The position numbers were made by a program, and so were the translations under genes. From JAEULH01 sp034382075 (lineage in GTDB: Bacteria > Pseudomonadota > Alphaproteobacteria > Rhodospirillales > Defluviicoccaceae): 26,107 nt of DNA. The notes beneath the pieces were generated by a model. It made no database searches. It had not been told where the DNA came from and saw only the letters and a program-made list of their open reading frames with translations. The DNA lies in contig JAXMOZ010000049.1 in the NCBI GenBank assembly GCA_034382075.1, positions 1 through 26,107 on the forward strand. Direction: 5' to 3'. Positions 17,265 through 25,254 of this stretch are shown here, piece after piece; positions within the stretch are counted from its first letter, which is position 1, and every line of letters starts with the position of its first letter.

Positions 17265-18119
17265 CTACTCCGGGATCCCGTTCAGCGCGAACATGGCGAC
17301 GAGCAGCCGGCTCGGCTGCGCCCCCCAGTCGCCGAACCAGCGATTGTAGACGCCGGTGATCTCGCCGCTGCGATAGAGCTGGGCCAAGGCCCGGTTGGCG
17401 ACGAGGCGGAAGTCGGCGTCGTTGCGCCTGAGCGCGATGCCGTAGGGCTCGTAGCTGAACAGCTCCTTGACCAAGGCCAGCTTGCTCGGGTCGGGCGCGC
17501 TGCGGGCAAGGCCGATGAGGACGATCTGGTCGCCGGCATAAGCGTCGACCTTCTTGTCCAACAGCGCCTTCAGCCCGTCGGCGTGATCCTTCACCGGCAC
17601 CACCTTGGTCTGGATCAGCCCGGACTTGAGCCGCGCCGCCAGCTCCTGCTGGGTCGTCGTGCCCTCGACCACGGCGACCGTCTTGCCGGCAAGCCCGCTG
17701 ATGGCGTCGATGGGCTCGCCCTCGCGCACCAACAGGCTCGCGCCGGTGATGAAGGTCATGTTGGTGAAATCCACCTGCTTCATCCGCGACAGCGTCATCG
17801 TCGAGTTGCCGCACTCGAGGTCGACGGTGCCGTCCGCCACCTTGTCGAAGCGGGTCTCCGCGCCCGCCGGAACGTACTTCACGGCCAGGTCGGCCATGCC
17901 GAGCTCCGCCTTCACCGCCTCGGCGATGCGAAGACAGAGGTCGATGGAGTAGCCGGTCGGCGTCTTCCCCGCCTCGACGAAGGAGAACGGCCGCGCGTCC
18001 TCCCGGTGGCCGATGACGATCTCGCCGCTCTTCTTGATCTTCTCCAGGGTCGGCTCCGATGCCCCGGCGACGCCGGAGACGAGCGCGAGAACCACCGCGA
18101 TCAACGCTGTTCTTTTCAT
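17265..18119 (-). CDS. Amino-acid ABC transporter solute-binding protein (GltI-like)
   Basis: A 284-residue periplasmic protein with signal peptide MKRTALIAVVLALVSGVAGA. The type II binding fold follows: LEKIKKSGEIVIGHREDARP, FSFVEAGKTPTGYSIDLCLR, then DGTVDLECGNSTMTLSRMKQ and VDFTNMTFITGASLLV, a pattern of glutamate/aspartate-type binding proteins. AGKTVAVVEGTTTQQEL and AYAGDQIVLIGLA belong to the second lobe. ATG 18119 has GAGGGG close upstream; an ATG 12 nt earlier is possible. It lies 59 nt downstream of another binding-protein gene on the same strand. No cognate permease or ATPase is in the window. The ligand is inferred only from similarity. Confidence 0.85.
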   Translation of the reverse strand: MKRTALIAVVLALVSGVAGASEPTLEKIKKSGEIVIGHREDARPFSFVEAGKTPTGYSIDLCLRIAEAVKAELGMADLAVKYVPAGAETRFDKVADGTVDLECGNSTMTLSRMKQVDFTNMTFITGASLLVREGEPIDAISGLAGKTVAVVEGTTTQQELAARLKSGLIQTKVVPVKDHADGLKALLDKKVDAYAGDQIVLIGLARSAPDPSKLALVKELFSYEPYGIALRRNDADFRLVANRALAQLYRSGEITGVYNRWFGDWGAQPSRLLVAMFALNGIPE

Positions 18120-18178
18120 TTCACCCCTCATCCGTAAAACCCCCGCCGCCGGCTTGGCCATTCGGCGCCCGGCGGGCC

Positions 18179-19000
18179 CTACTGGGTCAAGTCGATGCCG
18201 AACCATTCGACGGAGAGCCGGCCGAGGGTGCCGTCCGCGCGCAGCGCCTGAATGGCGCTTGCGACCTCGGCGGCGAAAGCCGGATCGGCCTTGTCGACCG
18301 CCACCGCCTGCGGCTCGAAGAACAGGAACCCCGGAACCGTCCGCACCGGCAGCCCCTCGGCAACGGCGGCCTGGGCATGGGCGAGCGAGGTGACCACCGC
18401 GTCCAGGGTGCCGTCGCCTTTGGCCAAAGCGGCCAAGGCGTCGGCCTTGTCGGGGAACAGCCGCACCACCGGCTTCTCGATCCGATAGTCGAAGGGCTTG
18501 GCGCCCTGGTAGAGGACGAGGTCGTGGTTCAGGTACTGCTGGTAGGTGGTGTCCTGCTTGACGCCGATGGTCTTGCCCGACGCGTCCTTCGGCTCCTTGA
18601 TGGCGGTGTCGCCCTCATGGACCACCAGCACCGCCGGCGAGAGCCGGTAGACGGCGGGAAAGCCGAGCGCCTTCTCCCGCTCCGGCGTGGGCGTCATCGA
18701 GACCACGGCGTAGTCCCAGCGGCCCTTCCAGCCGCCGTCGAGGATCTCCTGCCAGGACGGCAGCACGAACTCGACCCCGGCGCCGAGCTGCTTGGCCAGC
18801 GCGCGCGAAACGGCGATGTCGAAGCCGTCGAGGTTGCCGGCGGCGTCGCGGCCGGACTGGGGCAGCGCATCCGGCACCGCCGCGGCGAGCAGATGGCCGC
18901 GCTCCTTGGCCCGGTCGAGGACCTCGCTCGCGTCCACTGCGGAGAGCGACGGCAGCGTCAAAAAGAAGGCAAGAGCGCCGCAAAGAAGGGTTTTGACCAT
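18179..19000 (-). CDS. Amino-acid-type solute-binding protein (SBP family 3)
   Basis: A 273-residue periplasmic protein with signal peptide MVKTLLCGALAFFLTLPSLS ending near VDAS. Family 3 features: NLDGFDIAVSRALAKQLGAG, WDYAVVSMTPTPEREKALGF, SGKTIGVKQDTTYQQYL and a C-terminal LRADGTLGRLSVEWFGID. It differs clearly from its downstream neighbour, so the pair is not a recent duplication. The ATG at 19000 is chosen because the signal peptide begins there; its ribosome-binding site is weak. The ligand is unknown. It probably shares a transcript with the gene downstream. Confidence 0.82.
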   Translation of the reverse strand: MVKTLLCGALAFFLTLPSLSAVDASEVLDRAKERGHLLAAAVPDALPQSGRDAAGNLDGFDIAVSRALAKQLGAGVEFVLPSWQEILDGGWKGRWDYAVVSMTPTPEREKALGFPAVYRLSPAVLVVHEGDTAIKEPKDASGKTIGVKQDTTYQQYLNHDLVLYQGAKPFDYRIEKPVVRLFPDKADALAALAKGDGTLDAVVTSLAHAQAAVAEGLPVRTVPGFLFFEPQAVAVDKADPAFAAEVASAIQALRADGTLGRLSVEWFGIDLTQ

Positions 19001-19219
19001 GACCCGACCCCGTTGTTCGTTCATTGCCGGCTGTGTGACACGCTTGCCGACCGCGGGCAAGCCCCTCGCCGCCCCACGACGTCCGCCGGCCGCGGCCCGC
19101 TTCGCCCTGCCGCGCCGCCGCGCACCCCGGCACCCCGCGCGCGTTGACGCTGAGGGCCGGGGCCGCCAGAACTAGGGCAACAGCCGCGGACGGTCCCGGC
19201 CAACCCCGCCCACGAGCAC

Positions 19220-19855
19220 ATGCGCTACGCCGTCAAGGAAATCTTCTTTTCGCTGCAAGGCGAGGGCGCCCAGGCCGGCAGGCCGGCGGTGTTCTGCCGC
19301 TTTTCCGGCTGCAACCTCTGGTCCGGCCGCGAGGCGGACCGGGCGAAGGCCGCCTGCCGCTTCTGCGACACCGACTTCGTCGGCACCGACGGCGCCGGAG
19401 GCGGGCGATTTGCCGATGGCCAGGCTTTGGCCGCGGCGGTGACAGCCGCATGGCCCGAGGGCCTGGACGCGGCGCCGTACGTGATCTGCACCGGCGGCGA
19501 GCCGCTGCTGCAGCTCGATGCGGACGCGGTCGCGGCCCTGCGGGCGGCGGGGTTCGCCGTCGCCATCGAGACCAACGGCACCCTGCCGGCGCCGGCCGGG
19601 ATCGACTGGATCTGCGTAAGCCCCAAGGCGGGGGCGCTCTTGCGCCAGAGCGAGGGCCACGAGCTGAAGCTGATTTTCCCGCAGGCCGGCGCGCCGCCGG
19701 AGCTGTACGAGCCGCTGGCGTTCACCCACTTCTTCCTCCAGCCCATGGACGGCCCGGAGCGCCGGCGCAACGCCGGATTGGCTCTCGCCTACTGCCTGCG
19801 CCGGCCGCGCTGGCGGCTCAGCCTGCAGACCCACAAACTGCTCGGATTGCCATGA
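19220..19855 (+). CDS. queE: 7-carboxy-7-deazaguanine synthase QueE
   Basis: A 211-residue radical SAM enzyme that converts 6-carboxy-tetrahydropterin to 7-carboxy-7-deazaguanine on the way to preQ0 and queuosine. It has the QueE hallmarks: KEIFFSLQGEGAQAGRPAVF and an expanded cluster motif C-x14-C-x2-C (Cys31, Cys46, Cys49) in place of the usual CxxxCxxC. YVICTGGEPLLQ is the SAM-contact motif, followed by AIETNGTLP and WICVSPKAG. The ATG at 19220 has only a weak ribosome-binding site, but conservation begins at once. Its stop overlaps the queD start (ATGA), so translation is coupled. Confidence 0.95.
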   Translation: MRYAVKEIFFSLQGEGAQAGRPAVFCRFSGCNLWSGREADRAKAACRFCDTDFVGTDGAGGGRFADGQALAAAVTAAWPEGLDAAPYVICTGGEPLLQLDADAVAALRAAGFAVAIETNGTLPAPAGIDWICVSPKAGALLRQSEGHELKLIFPQAGAPPELYEPLAFTHFFLQPMDGPERRRNAGLALAYCLRRPRWRLSLQTHKLLGLP

Positions 19856-20214
19856 AAATCGCCCAAGCCTTCAGCTTCGAGGCCGCCCACCGCCTGCCCA
19901 AGGTCGGGCCGAAGCACCGCTGCCACGCCCTGCACGGCCACTCCTATCGGGTGGAGCTCCGCCTGGAGGGGCCGGTGGATCCGGAAACCGGCTTCGTCGT
20001 CGATTTCTTCGAGATCGAGCGGGTGTTCCAGCCGGTCCTGGCCCGGCTCGACCACGCCTACCTCAACGAGATCGAGGGCTTGGACAACCCGACCGCGGAG
20101 CTCATCGCCCGCTGGATCTGGCGGCGGATCGAGCCGGAGTTGCCGGTCCTCGCCGCCGTCGTCTGCTACGAGACGCCGCACTGCTGGGCCGAGTACGACG
20201 GCTCGGACGATTGA
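19852..20214 (+). CDS. queD: 6-carboxy-5,6,7,8-tetrahydropterin synthase QueD
   Basis: A 120-residue enzyme that makes 6-carboxy-tetrahydropterin from dihydroneopterin triphosphate, the substrate of the adjacent QueE. Zinc ligands are His13 (FSFEAAHRLP), His28 and His30 (HALHGHSY); Cys24 lies in the catalytic position. VVDFFEIERVFQPVLARLDH and LNEIEGLDNPTAELIARWIW match the family, as does VVCYETPHCWAEY near the end. It overlaps queE by 4 nt. queC and queF are not in the window. Confidence 0.95.
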   Translation: MKIAQAFSFEAAHRLPKVGPKHRCHALHGHSYRVELRLEGPVDPETGFVVDFFEIERVFQPVLARLDHAYLNEIEGLDNPTAELIARWIWRRIEPELPVLAAVVCYETPHCWAEYDGSDD

Positions 20215-20329
20215 AGGCGGTGGCGCCCGGGGCCTTGCTGGAGTTCTCGCGCCCGGTGGCGAGGACTCACGCGGCGCTTCCGTTCTGCGGGAAGGCGCTC
20301 CCGGGCGGTTTCGACCGGGACCGCCGGCG

Positions 20330-21850
20330 TTAGCCCAGGTAGCGCCGGCGCAGGTGCGCCTTGAAGACGCCGGCGTCCAGCGGCCGGCCGGTCGCCTCCT
20401 CCAGCAAGGCGCGGGAGGACAGCCGAGAGCCCTTGCCGTGGACGTTGGCGCGCAGCCAGGACAGCAGCGGCGCGAAGTCGCCACGGGCGCTGCCCGGCTC
20501 GATCGACGGGTCGGCGTCTCTCGCGGCGGCGAACAGCTGCGCCGCGGTCATGGCGCCCAGCGTGTAGGTGGGGAAGTAGCCCCAGGCGCCGTCGTACCAG
20601 TGGATGTCCTGCAGGCAGCCGCGGCGGTCGTCCGGCGGGACGATGCCGAGCAGCTTTTCGTGGCCCTCGTTCCAGGCCGCCGGCAGGTCGCAGACGGCGA
20701 GGTCGCCCGCGACCATCGCCCGCTCCAGCCGGTAGCGGAGGATGACGTGCGCCGGGTAGGTCACCTCGTCGGCATCGACGCGGATAAAGCCGGGCTCGAC
20801 CCGGGTATAGAGCCGGTAGAGGTTGTCCGCCTCCCACCCCGGCCCGTTCGCCTCGAACGCCTCGCGGAGCAGCGGCGCGGCGAAGCTCAAGAACAGGCGC
20901 GAGCGGCAGACCTGCATCTCGACCAGCAGCGACTGGCTCTCGTGCACCGACATGCCGCGAGCTTGGCCCACCGGCTGGCTCCGCCAGCGCTGGGGCAAGC
21001 CGCGCTCGTAAAGGGCATGGCCGGTCTCGTGCAGCACGCCCATCAGCGCCGAGGTGAAGTCGGCCTCGTCGTAGCGGGTGGTGATGCGAACATCGTCCGG
21101 CGTGCCGCCGCAGAAGGGATGCAGGCTGACGTCGAGCCGGCCGTGGTCGAAGTCGAAGCCGAGCCGCTGCATCAGCGTCACCGCCAGCGCCCGCTGCCGC
21201 TCGATCGGGAATGGCCCGTCCGGCGTGAGCACCGGCGGCTGCCGGCGCTGGTGCTCCAGGACCTCGTCGAGGAAGCCTGGAAGGAAGACGGCAAGATCGG
21301 CAAACACCCGGTCGATCTCGTCGGCCCGGCCGTCCGGTTCGTATTCGTCGAGCAGGGCGTCATAGGGTGACAGGCCCAACGCCTCGGCCTTCGCCGCGGC
21401 GGTGTCGCGCACCAGCGCCAACACCGCCTCGAGCTTGCCGGCAACGGCGGCAAAATCGCTGTCGGCGCGGGCGTCTCGCCAGGCCGCCTCGCAGGCCGAG
21501 ACCGCGCGCGACAGCGCCTCCACCTGATCCTCGCTCAAGGCCGTCGCGTGCCGCCACAGCCGGCGCATCTCCCGGAGGTTGGCCTGCCGCCAGTCTCCCT
21601 CCTCGTCCGCCGCCGCGACCGCCTCGTCCTCGGCCTGGGCCAGCAGCTCGCCCACCTCAACCGCGGTCAACAGGCCGTGGCGAAGGGCGCGCAGCACCGC
21701 CAGTTGGTCGGCGCGTGACGCCGCGCCGCCCTTCGGCATCATCGTCGCCAGGTCCCAGTGGAGCATGCCTTCCGCTTCCGCCAGGGCGTTGATGCGGGCG
21801 AAGCGGGCCTCGAGCCGGGCGTAGGCGGAGATCGGGTCGATCCTGGTCAT
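20330..21850 (-). CDS. M32 family metallocarboxypeptidase (Taq type)
   Basis: A 506-residue, probably cytoplasmic, zinc carboxypeptidase that removes C-terminal amino acids. The M32 signature HETGH is at 274-278 (GVLHETGHALYERGLP), with Glu304 in SVHESQSLLVE as third zinc ligand. Other family blocks are LHWDLATMMPKGGAASRADQ, HPFCGGTPDDVRITTRY, DEVTYPAHVILRYRLERAM and WNEGHEKLLGI. The length matches the family (about 500). ATG 21850 begins the conserved region; an upstream ATG at 21910 is unlikely. It converges on queD with a gap of about 115 nt and is a stand-alone gene. Confidence 0.93.
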   Translation of the reverse strand: MTRIDPISAYARLEARFARINALAEAEGMLHWDLATMMPKGGAASRADQLAVLRALRHGLLTAVEVGELLAQAEDEAVAAADEEGDWRQANLREMRRLWRHATALSEDQVEALSRAVSACEAAWRDARADSDFAAVAGKLEAVLALVRDTAAAKAEALGLSPYDALLDEYEPDGRADEIDRVFADLAVFLPGFLDEVLEHQRRQPPVLTPDGPFPIERQRALAVTLMQRLGFDFDHGRLDVSLHPFCGGTPDDVRITTRYDEADFTSALMGVLHETGHALYERGLPQRWRSQPVGQARGMSVHESQSLLVEMQVCRSRLFLSFAAPLLREAFEANGPGWEADNLYRLYTRVEPGFIRVDADEVTYPAHVILRYRLERAMVAGDLAVCDLPAAWNEGHEKLLGIVPPDDRRGCLQDIHWYDGAWGYFPTYTLGAMTAAQLFAAARDADPSIEPGSARGDFAPLLSWLRANVHGKGSRLSSRALLEEATGRPLDAGVFKAHLRRRYLG

Positions 21851-21904
21851 GGGCACCTGGTGTTTAGAATCGCACGTTGGAACAAAAAGCCCAGAAAACC
21901 GGGG

Positions 21905-21991
21905 CGTCATCGCGAGCCGCGAAGCGGCGCGGCGATCCAGACGAAGACGTTACTGGATTGCTTCGGAGGCCAAGGCCTCCTCGCAATGACG
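21905..21991. repeat. MITE-like imperfect palindrome (CGTCAT...ATGACG)
   Basis: An 87-nt element with ends CGTCATCGCGAG and CTCGCAATGACG. The arms continue as imperfect inverted repeats to GATCCAG (left) and CTGGATTG (right) around a short centre. The reverse strand reads CGTCATTGCGAGGAGGCCTT, the start of a palindrome common in alphaproteobacterial intergenic DNA. It lies between the carboxypeptidase start and the end of ctaB. It has no coding capacity. Confidence 0.75.
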
Positions 21992-22026
21992 AGTCTTGTG
22001 CAATAGCCCTACGTGGGGGATGCCAT

Positions 22027-22971
22027 CTATAGGACGTCCATCAGCGCCCGGTCGGCGAGCAGGGCGACGAAGATCAGGAACAGGTAGAGGATGGTGAAAA
22101 AGAACATCGCCCGCTCGGCCTGCGGCCTCTCGCCGCGCCAGACGCGAAGCGTATGGCGGAACAGCCCGACGCCCAGCGCTGCGGCGGCGAGAGCGTAGGG
22201 CAGGCCGGACAGGCCGATGGCGTAGGGCAGCAGGGTGACCGGCACCAGGATGCAGGTGTAGGCGAGGATGTGCCGCCGCGTCGCCGCCTCGCCGGCCACC
22301 ACCGGGAGCATCGGCACGCCCGCACGGTCGTAGTCGCTCTTGCGAAACAGCGCGAGCGCCCAGGAGTGCGGCGGGGTCCAGAGGAAGATGATGGCGAACA
22401 GCACGACGGCGCCGAGGCCGATCTCGCCGGAGGAGGCAGCCCAGCCGATCATCGGCGGGAAGGCGCCGGCGGCGCCGCCGATGACAATGTTCTGCGGCGT
22501 CCGCCGCTTCAGCCAGATGGTGTAGATCACGACGTAGTAGACGATGGTCAAAGCCAGAAGCGCGGCGGCGATGGCGTTGACGAACACGGCCATGACCGCG
22601 ACCGCCGATGCCGCCAGCACCAGGCCGAAGACCAGCGCCTCGAGCGGCTGCAGCCGCCCGGCCGGAAGCGGCCGGTTCATGGTCCTGGCCATCACCCGGT
22701 CGATGTCGCGGTCGTACCACATGTTGATGGCCCCGGCGGCGCCGGCGCCCAGGGCGATGCACAGCACGGCGACGACGGCGACGAAGGGCGAAGGCTCGCC
22801 GGGCGCCAGGATCAGGCCGACCATGGCGGTGAAGACCACCAGCGACATGACCCTGGGCTTGAGCAGAAGCGCGTAGTCGCGAAGCCGGAACCTGGGCTCT
22901 GCGCGCCCTGCGGGGTCCACCGCGGCGGGTGCGGGCAGCGTCGCAGCGGAATGGGTTTGTACGTCGGGCAC
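22027..22971 (-). CDS. ctaB: Heme O synthase (protoheme IX farnesyltransferase)
   Basis: A 314-residue membrane prenyltransferase that adds farnesyl to heme B to give heme O, the precursor of heme A for aa3 oxidase. The UbiA-family motif NMWYDRDIDRVMARTMNRPL (83-102) supplies the aspartates Asp87 and Asp91 that bind diphosphate through Mg2+. LLLKPRVMSLVVFTAMVGL, TPQNIVIGGAAGAFPPMIGW and FLWTPPHSWALALF are typical of CtaB. About nine helices are visible. It is the last gene of the minus-strand operon, 23 nt after the subunit I-like gene, opposite coxB. Confidence 0.95.
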   Translation of the reverse strand: MPDVQTHSAATLPAPAAVDPAGRAEPRFRLRDYALLLKPRVMSLVVFTAMVGLILAPGEPSPFVAVVAVLCIALGAGAAGAINMWYDRDIDRVMARTMNRPLPAGRLQPLEALVFGLVLAASAVAVMAVFVNAIAAALLALTIVYYVVIYTIWLKRRTPQNIVIGGAAGAFPPMIGWAASSGEIGLGAVVLFAIIFLWTPPHSWALALFRKSDYDRAGVPMLPVVAGEAATRRHILAYTCILVPVTLLPYAIGLSGLPYALAAAALGVGLFRHTLRVWRGERPQAERAMFFFTILYLFLIFVALLADRALMDVL

Positions 22972-22994
22972 GCCCTCTTCCTTCCCTCCGCCAG

Positions 22995-24434
22995 CTACCG
23001 CCAGAACCGTGTCTCGATGGCCGCAGGTTCACTCATGCCGCGTCTTATCAGCGCCTTCGCGACCAGCCAAACGAAAAGGATGCCGCCGACGATGGCGATC
23101 AGCCCGCCGATCCCGTTCAGCCCCATGCCGATCCTGGCGGCCATCACCTCCAGGCCCTGGGCCTCACCGGCCACCTTGCGCGGGGCGCCATGGCCGCCGG
23201 CCAGGAACAGGCCGATGCAGGCGGCGAGCTGGCCCCAGGCGAACAGGTGGAGCTGCAGGCGCATCGCCCGCTCGCTCGGGCGCCGCCGGCCCAGCGCCGG
23301 CAGGATCAGGGCATAGAACAGGCCCATGAAGGCCAGGGTGACCGAGGCGATGACGCCGTGGTAGTGGGCCGGGGTGCGGGTGTCGGCGCCGTCGACGAAC
23401 AGGCCGAAGGCGCCGCCCACCGCGAACAGCAGCAACGACAGCGCGAGGCAGACGAACTCCGGCCGACGCCGGGGCCAAGGCCGCGGCAGTCCGAGGACGA
23501 GCGGAACGGCGACGATCAGCGCCGCGGGGCCGAGCCCGTATTGCAGGGCGGTGAACGCCCGGGTCTGCTCGGCGGAGAACGGGGGAAACACAAAATAGAA
23601 GACAGGCGCGGCGACGGCCAAAGCCAGCAGGATCGCGGTTGCGGCGATGAAGGCCGGCCTCGGCACCAGCGGCCGAGCGGCGACGCGGGCGCCGAGCCAG
23701 GCCCAGGCGACCACGAGCAGCAGCGTGTTCAGAACCTGCAGCACGTGGCCGCCGCCCCAGAACAGCTGCTCGTTGAAGGCGAAGGTCGCCGGCTCGTGAC
23801 GCTGCAGCGCCCAGGCGGCGGCAAAGCACACCAGTGCCAAGCCGTAGACCGCCGCCGCCGCGGCCATGGCGAAGCCGAACGGGTCCGACCGCGTCCCCTT
23901 CCCCCTGCCCGCCCCGGCCAAGGCCGCCGCCGCCGGCTGGGCCACCGCCACGGCCAGCAGCGCAAGGCCGCCGTAGTACAAGGGGTCGATGATCGCCGGG
24001 ATGTAGTTGTTGAGCGTCGCCTCGCCGCGGTCGAGCAGCGCCGGCACGAACAGCAGCGGCATGGCCACGATCGCCGCCGCCACCGCAACCATTGAACCGG
24101 CGGAACGGCCCGAGCCCGCGGAGGCGGAGCCGGCAAGGGTGGCCAGCGCGGCGAACACGGCGAGGAACCAGACGACGAAGGAGAAGACGACGTGGATCAC
24201 CAGGCCCTTGTGGAAGAAGCCGGCCGGCCAGGCGATCAGGCTCTCGCTGCCGGGGATCCGGGAGAACGCCAGCAGGAAGGCGAAGGCGCCGGCTATCGCC
24301 AGCGCGGCGACACCGACCGCGGTCCAACCGAGCACGGCGCGACCGGCGAACGCGGCCGCCCCTGCGTCGGCCCTGGATCCGCCGCGGGCGGCCGCCACGC
24401 CTGCCGCCTCAGCCGCCGACACCGGCCCCGCCAT
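22995..24434 (-). CDS. Heme-copper oxidase subunit I-like membrane protein
   Basis: A 479-residue protein with about twelve hydrophobic helices, resembling subunit I of cbb3/NorB-type heme-copper oxidases. Candidate heme ligands are His75/His81 in AGFFHKGLVIHVVFSF, His230 in NEQLFWGGGHVLQVLN (helix VI position) and His357/His359 in TPAHYHGVIASVTLAFMG (the H-x-H of helix X). The helix VII His-His pair that binds CuB is not visible between residues 260 and 320, and helix VI lacks the usual tyrosine. It may therefore be a heme protein rather than a complete oxygen reductase. It overlaps the DUF420 gene by 26 nt and precedes ctaB. ATG 24434 has a weak ribosome-binding site, as expected of a coupled gene. 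Confidence 0.75.
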   Translation of the reverse strand: MAGPVSAAEAAGVAAARGGSRADAGAAAFAGRAVLGWTAVGVAALAIAGAFAFLLAFSRIPGSESLIAWPAGFFHKGLVIHVVFSFVVWFLAVFAALATLAGSASAGSGRSAGSMVAVAAAIVAMPLLFVPALLDRGEATLNNYIPAIIDPLYYGGLALLAVAVAQPAAAALAGAGRGKGTRSDPFGFAMAAAAAVYGLALVCFAAAWALQRHEPATFAFNEQLFWGGGHVLQVLNTLLLVVAWAWLGARVAARPLVPRPAFIAATAILLALAVAAPVFYFVFPPFSAEQTRAFTALQYGLGPAALIVAVPLVLGLPRPWPRRRPEFVCLALSLLLFAVGGAFGLFVDGADTRTPAHYHGVIASVTLAFMGLFYALILPALGRRRPSERAMRLQLHLFAWGQLAACIGLFLAGGHGAPRKVAGEAQGLEVMAARIGMGLNGIGGLIAIVGGILFVWLVAKALIRRGMSEPAAIETRFWR

Positions 24435-24855
24435 AAGGATAGAGGTGGATCGCCATGACGTAGACGACGACGCCGGAGACGGCGACGTACATCCACAGCG
24501 GCCAGGTCCAGCGGGCGATGGCGCGATGGCGCTCGAACAGGCCGTTGAGCGCGGCCACGACCGTGATCGGCACCAGCACGGTGATGACGACGGCGACGAA
24601 CACGTGGACGATGAGGATGGTGAAATAGACCGGCCGGATCCAGCCCTCGCCGCCGAACCGGGCAAGCCCGGAGTTGAAATGGTAGATCAGGTAGGTGACC
24701 AGGAAGGCGGCCGAGACGGCAATTGCCGCCAGCATGCACGCCTTGTGCTTCTCGCGCTGGCCGCTACGGATGAAGTAGTAGCCGGCGCCGAGGAAGACGA
24801 TGCTGATGGCGTTCAGCGCGGCGTTGACATGGGGAAGGTCGGCAATGGCGATCAC
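24409..24855 (-). CDS. DUF420 (CtaM-like) membrane protein
   Basis: A 148-residue protein with four to five hydrophobic helices: VNAALNAISIVFLGAGYYFI, a long central pair, and WPLWMYVAVSGVVVYVMAIH. Family features are GQREKHKACMLAA, TYLIYHFNSG and RPVYFTILIVHVFVAV, with conserved histidines at 37, 59, 84 and 137. DUF420 includes CtaM of Staphylococcus aureus, reported to be needed for heme A-dependent oxidase maturation. The gene starts with GTG at 24855, about 8 nt after GAGG, and overlaps the subunit I-like gene. A role in oxidase assembly fits its operon with ctaB. Confidence 0.85.
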   Translation of the reverse strand: MIAIADLPHVNAALNAISIVFLGAGYYFIRSGQREKHKACMLAAIAVSAAFLVTYLIYHFNSGLARFGGEGWIRPVYFTILIVHVFVAVVITVLVPITVVAALNGLFERHRAIARWTWPLWMYVAVSGVVVYVMAIHLYPYGGAGVGG

Positions 24856-24865
24856 GGGCGGCGCC

Positions 24866-24964
24866 TCATCCGCCGCCGACCTTGAGAAAGACGCTGACGT
24901 ACATCGCCAGCGAGGCGATGGCGAGCACGATCGCCAGGATCAGCATACGGTTTCGCGCGTTCAC
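24866..24964 (-). CDS. CoxF-like oxidase assembly microprotein (32 aa)
   Basis: A 32-residue single-helix protein: basic N-terminus MNARNR, helix LILAIVLAIASLAMYVSVFL, tail KVGGG. It starts with GTG at 24964 directly after an in-frame stop, or with ATG at 24946, and ends 10 nt before the DUF420 gene. Size, basic leader and place at the head of an oxidase assembly operon resemble the small CoxF-type assembly proteins of Proteobacteria. Homology cannot be shown at this length. Its ribosome-binding site is weak. Confidence 0.5.
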   Translation of the reverse strand: MNARNRMLILAIVLAIASLAMYVSVFLKVGGG

Positions 24965-25094
24965 TCTCGGCTATACCCCGCGTTCTTCTTGTTCGACGAG
25001 CCGGCCGGTTCAGCGGCGCGCGCGGCCCGCGGCCCCATCGGCGGGGCGCCGTCCGGGCCGCCGGCGGCCGATTGGTATCGCAAAAGAAAATCCT

Positions 25095-25122
25095 TTGCAT
25101 TCAGTTTTTCGCATGTTAGCTA
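25095..25122 (+). promoter_or_regulatory. Candidate promoter in coxB/ctaB divergent region
   Basis: TTGCAT (25095-25100), a 16-nt spacer and TAGCTA (25117-25122) sit in the only AT-rich patch of the 24965-25254 divergent region. The site would give coxB a leader of about 125 nt. Match quality is modest, and the divergent assembly operon must have its own promoter in the same gap. Confidence 0.25.
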
Positions 25123-25254
25123 GCGACCGTTCCATTCAGGGGCGGGAGAAACTGCGGCGGGCTATGCCCGGCGCCGCGACGGACGAAAACCGGCTCGTGC
25201 GCGGAGGCCGCCGAGCAGGTATAGTCGGCGAAAACACGAAGGATGGATAGGGCC

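Noticed and set aside
20215..20329. Possible terminator between queD and the carboxypeptidase
   Set aside because: GC-rich partial pairings only (GCGGTTTCGACCGGGACCGC region); no T-run and the stem is imperfect.
22153..24095. Plus-strand open frames opposite ctaB and the subunit I-like gene
   Set aside because: Compositionally biased shadows without domains; the minus strand encodes clear membrane proteins.
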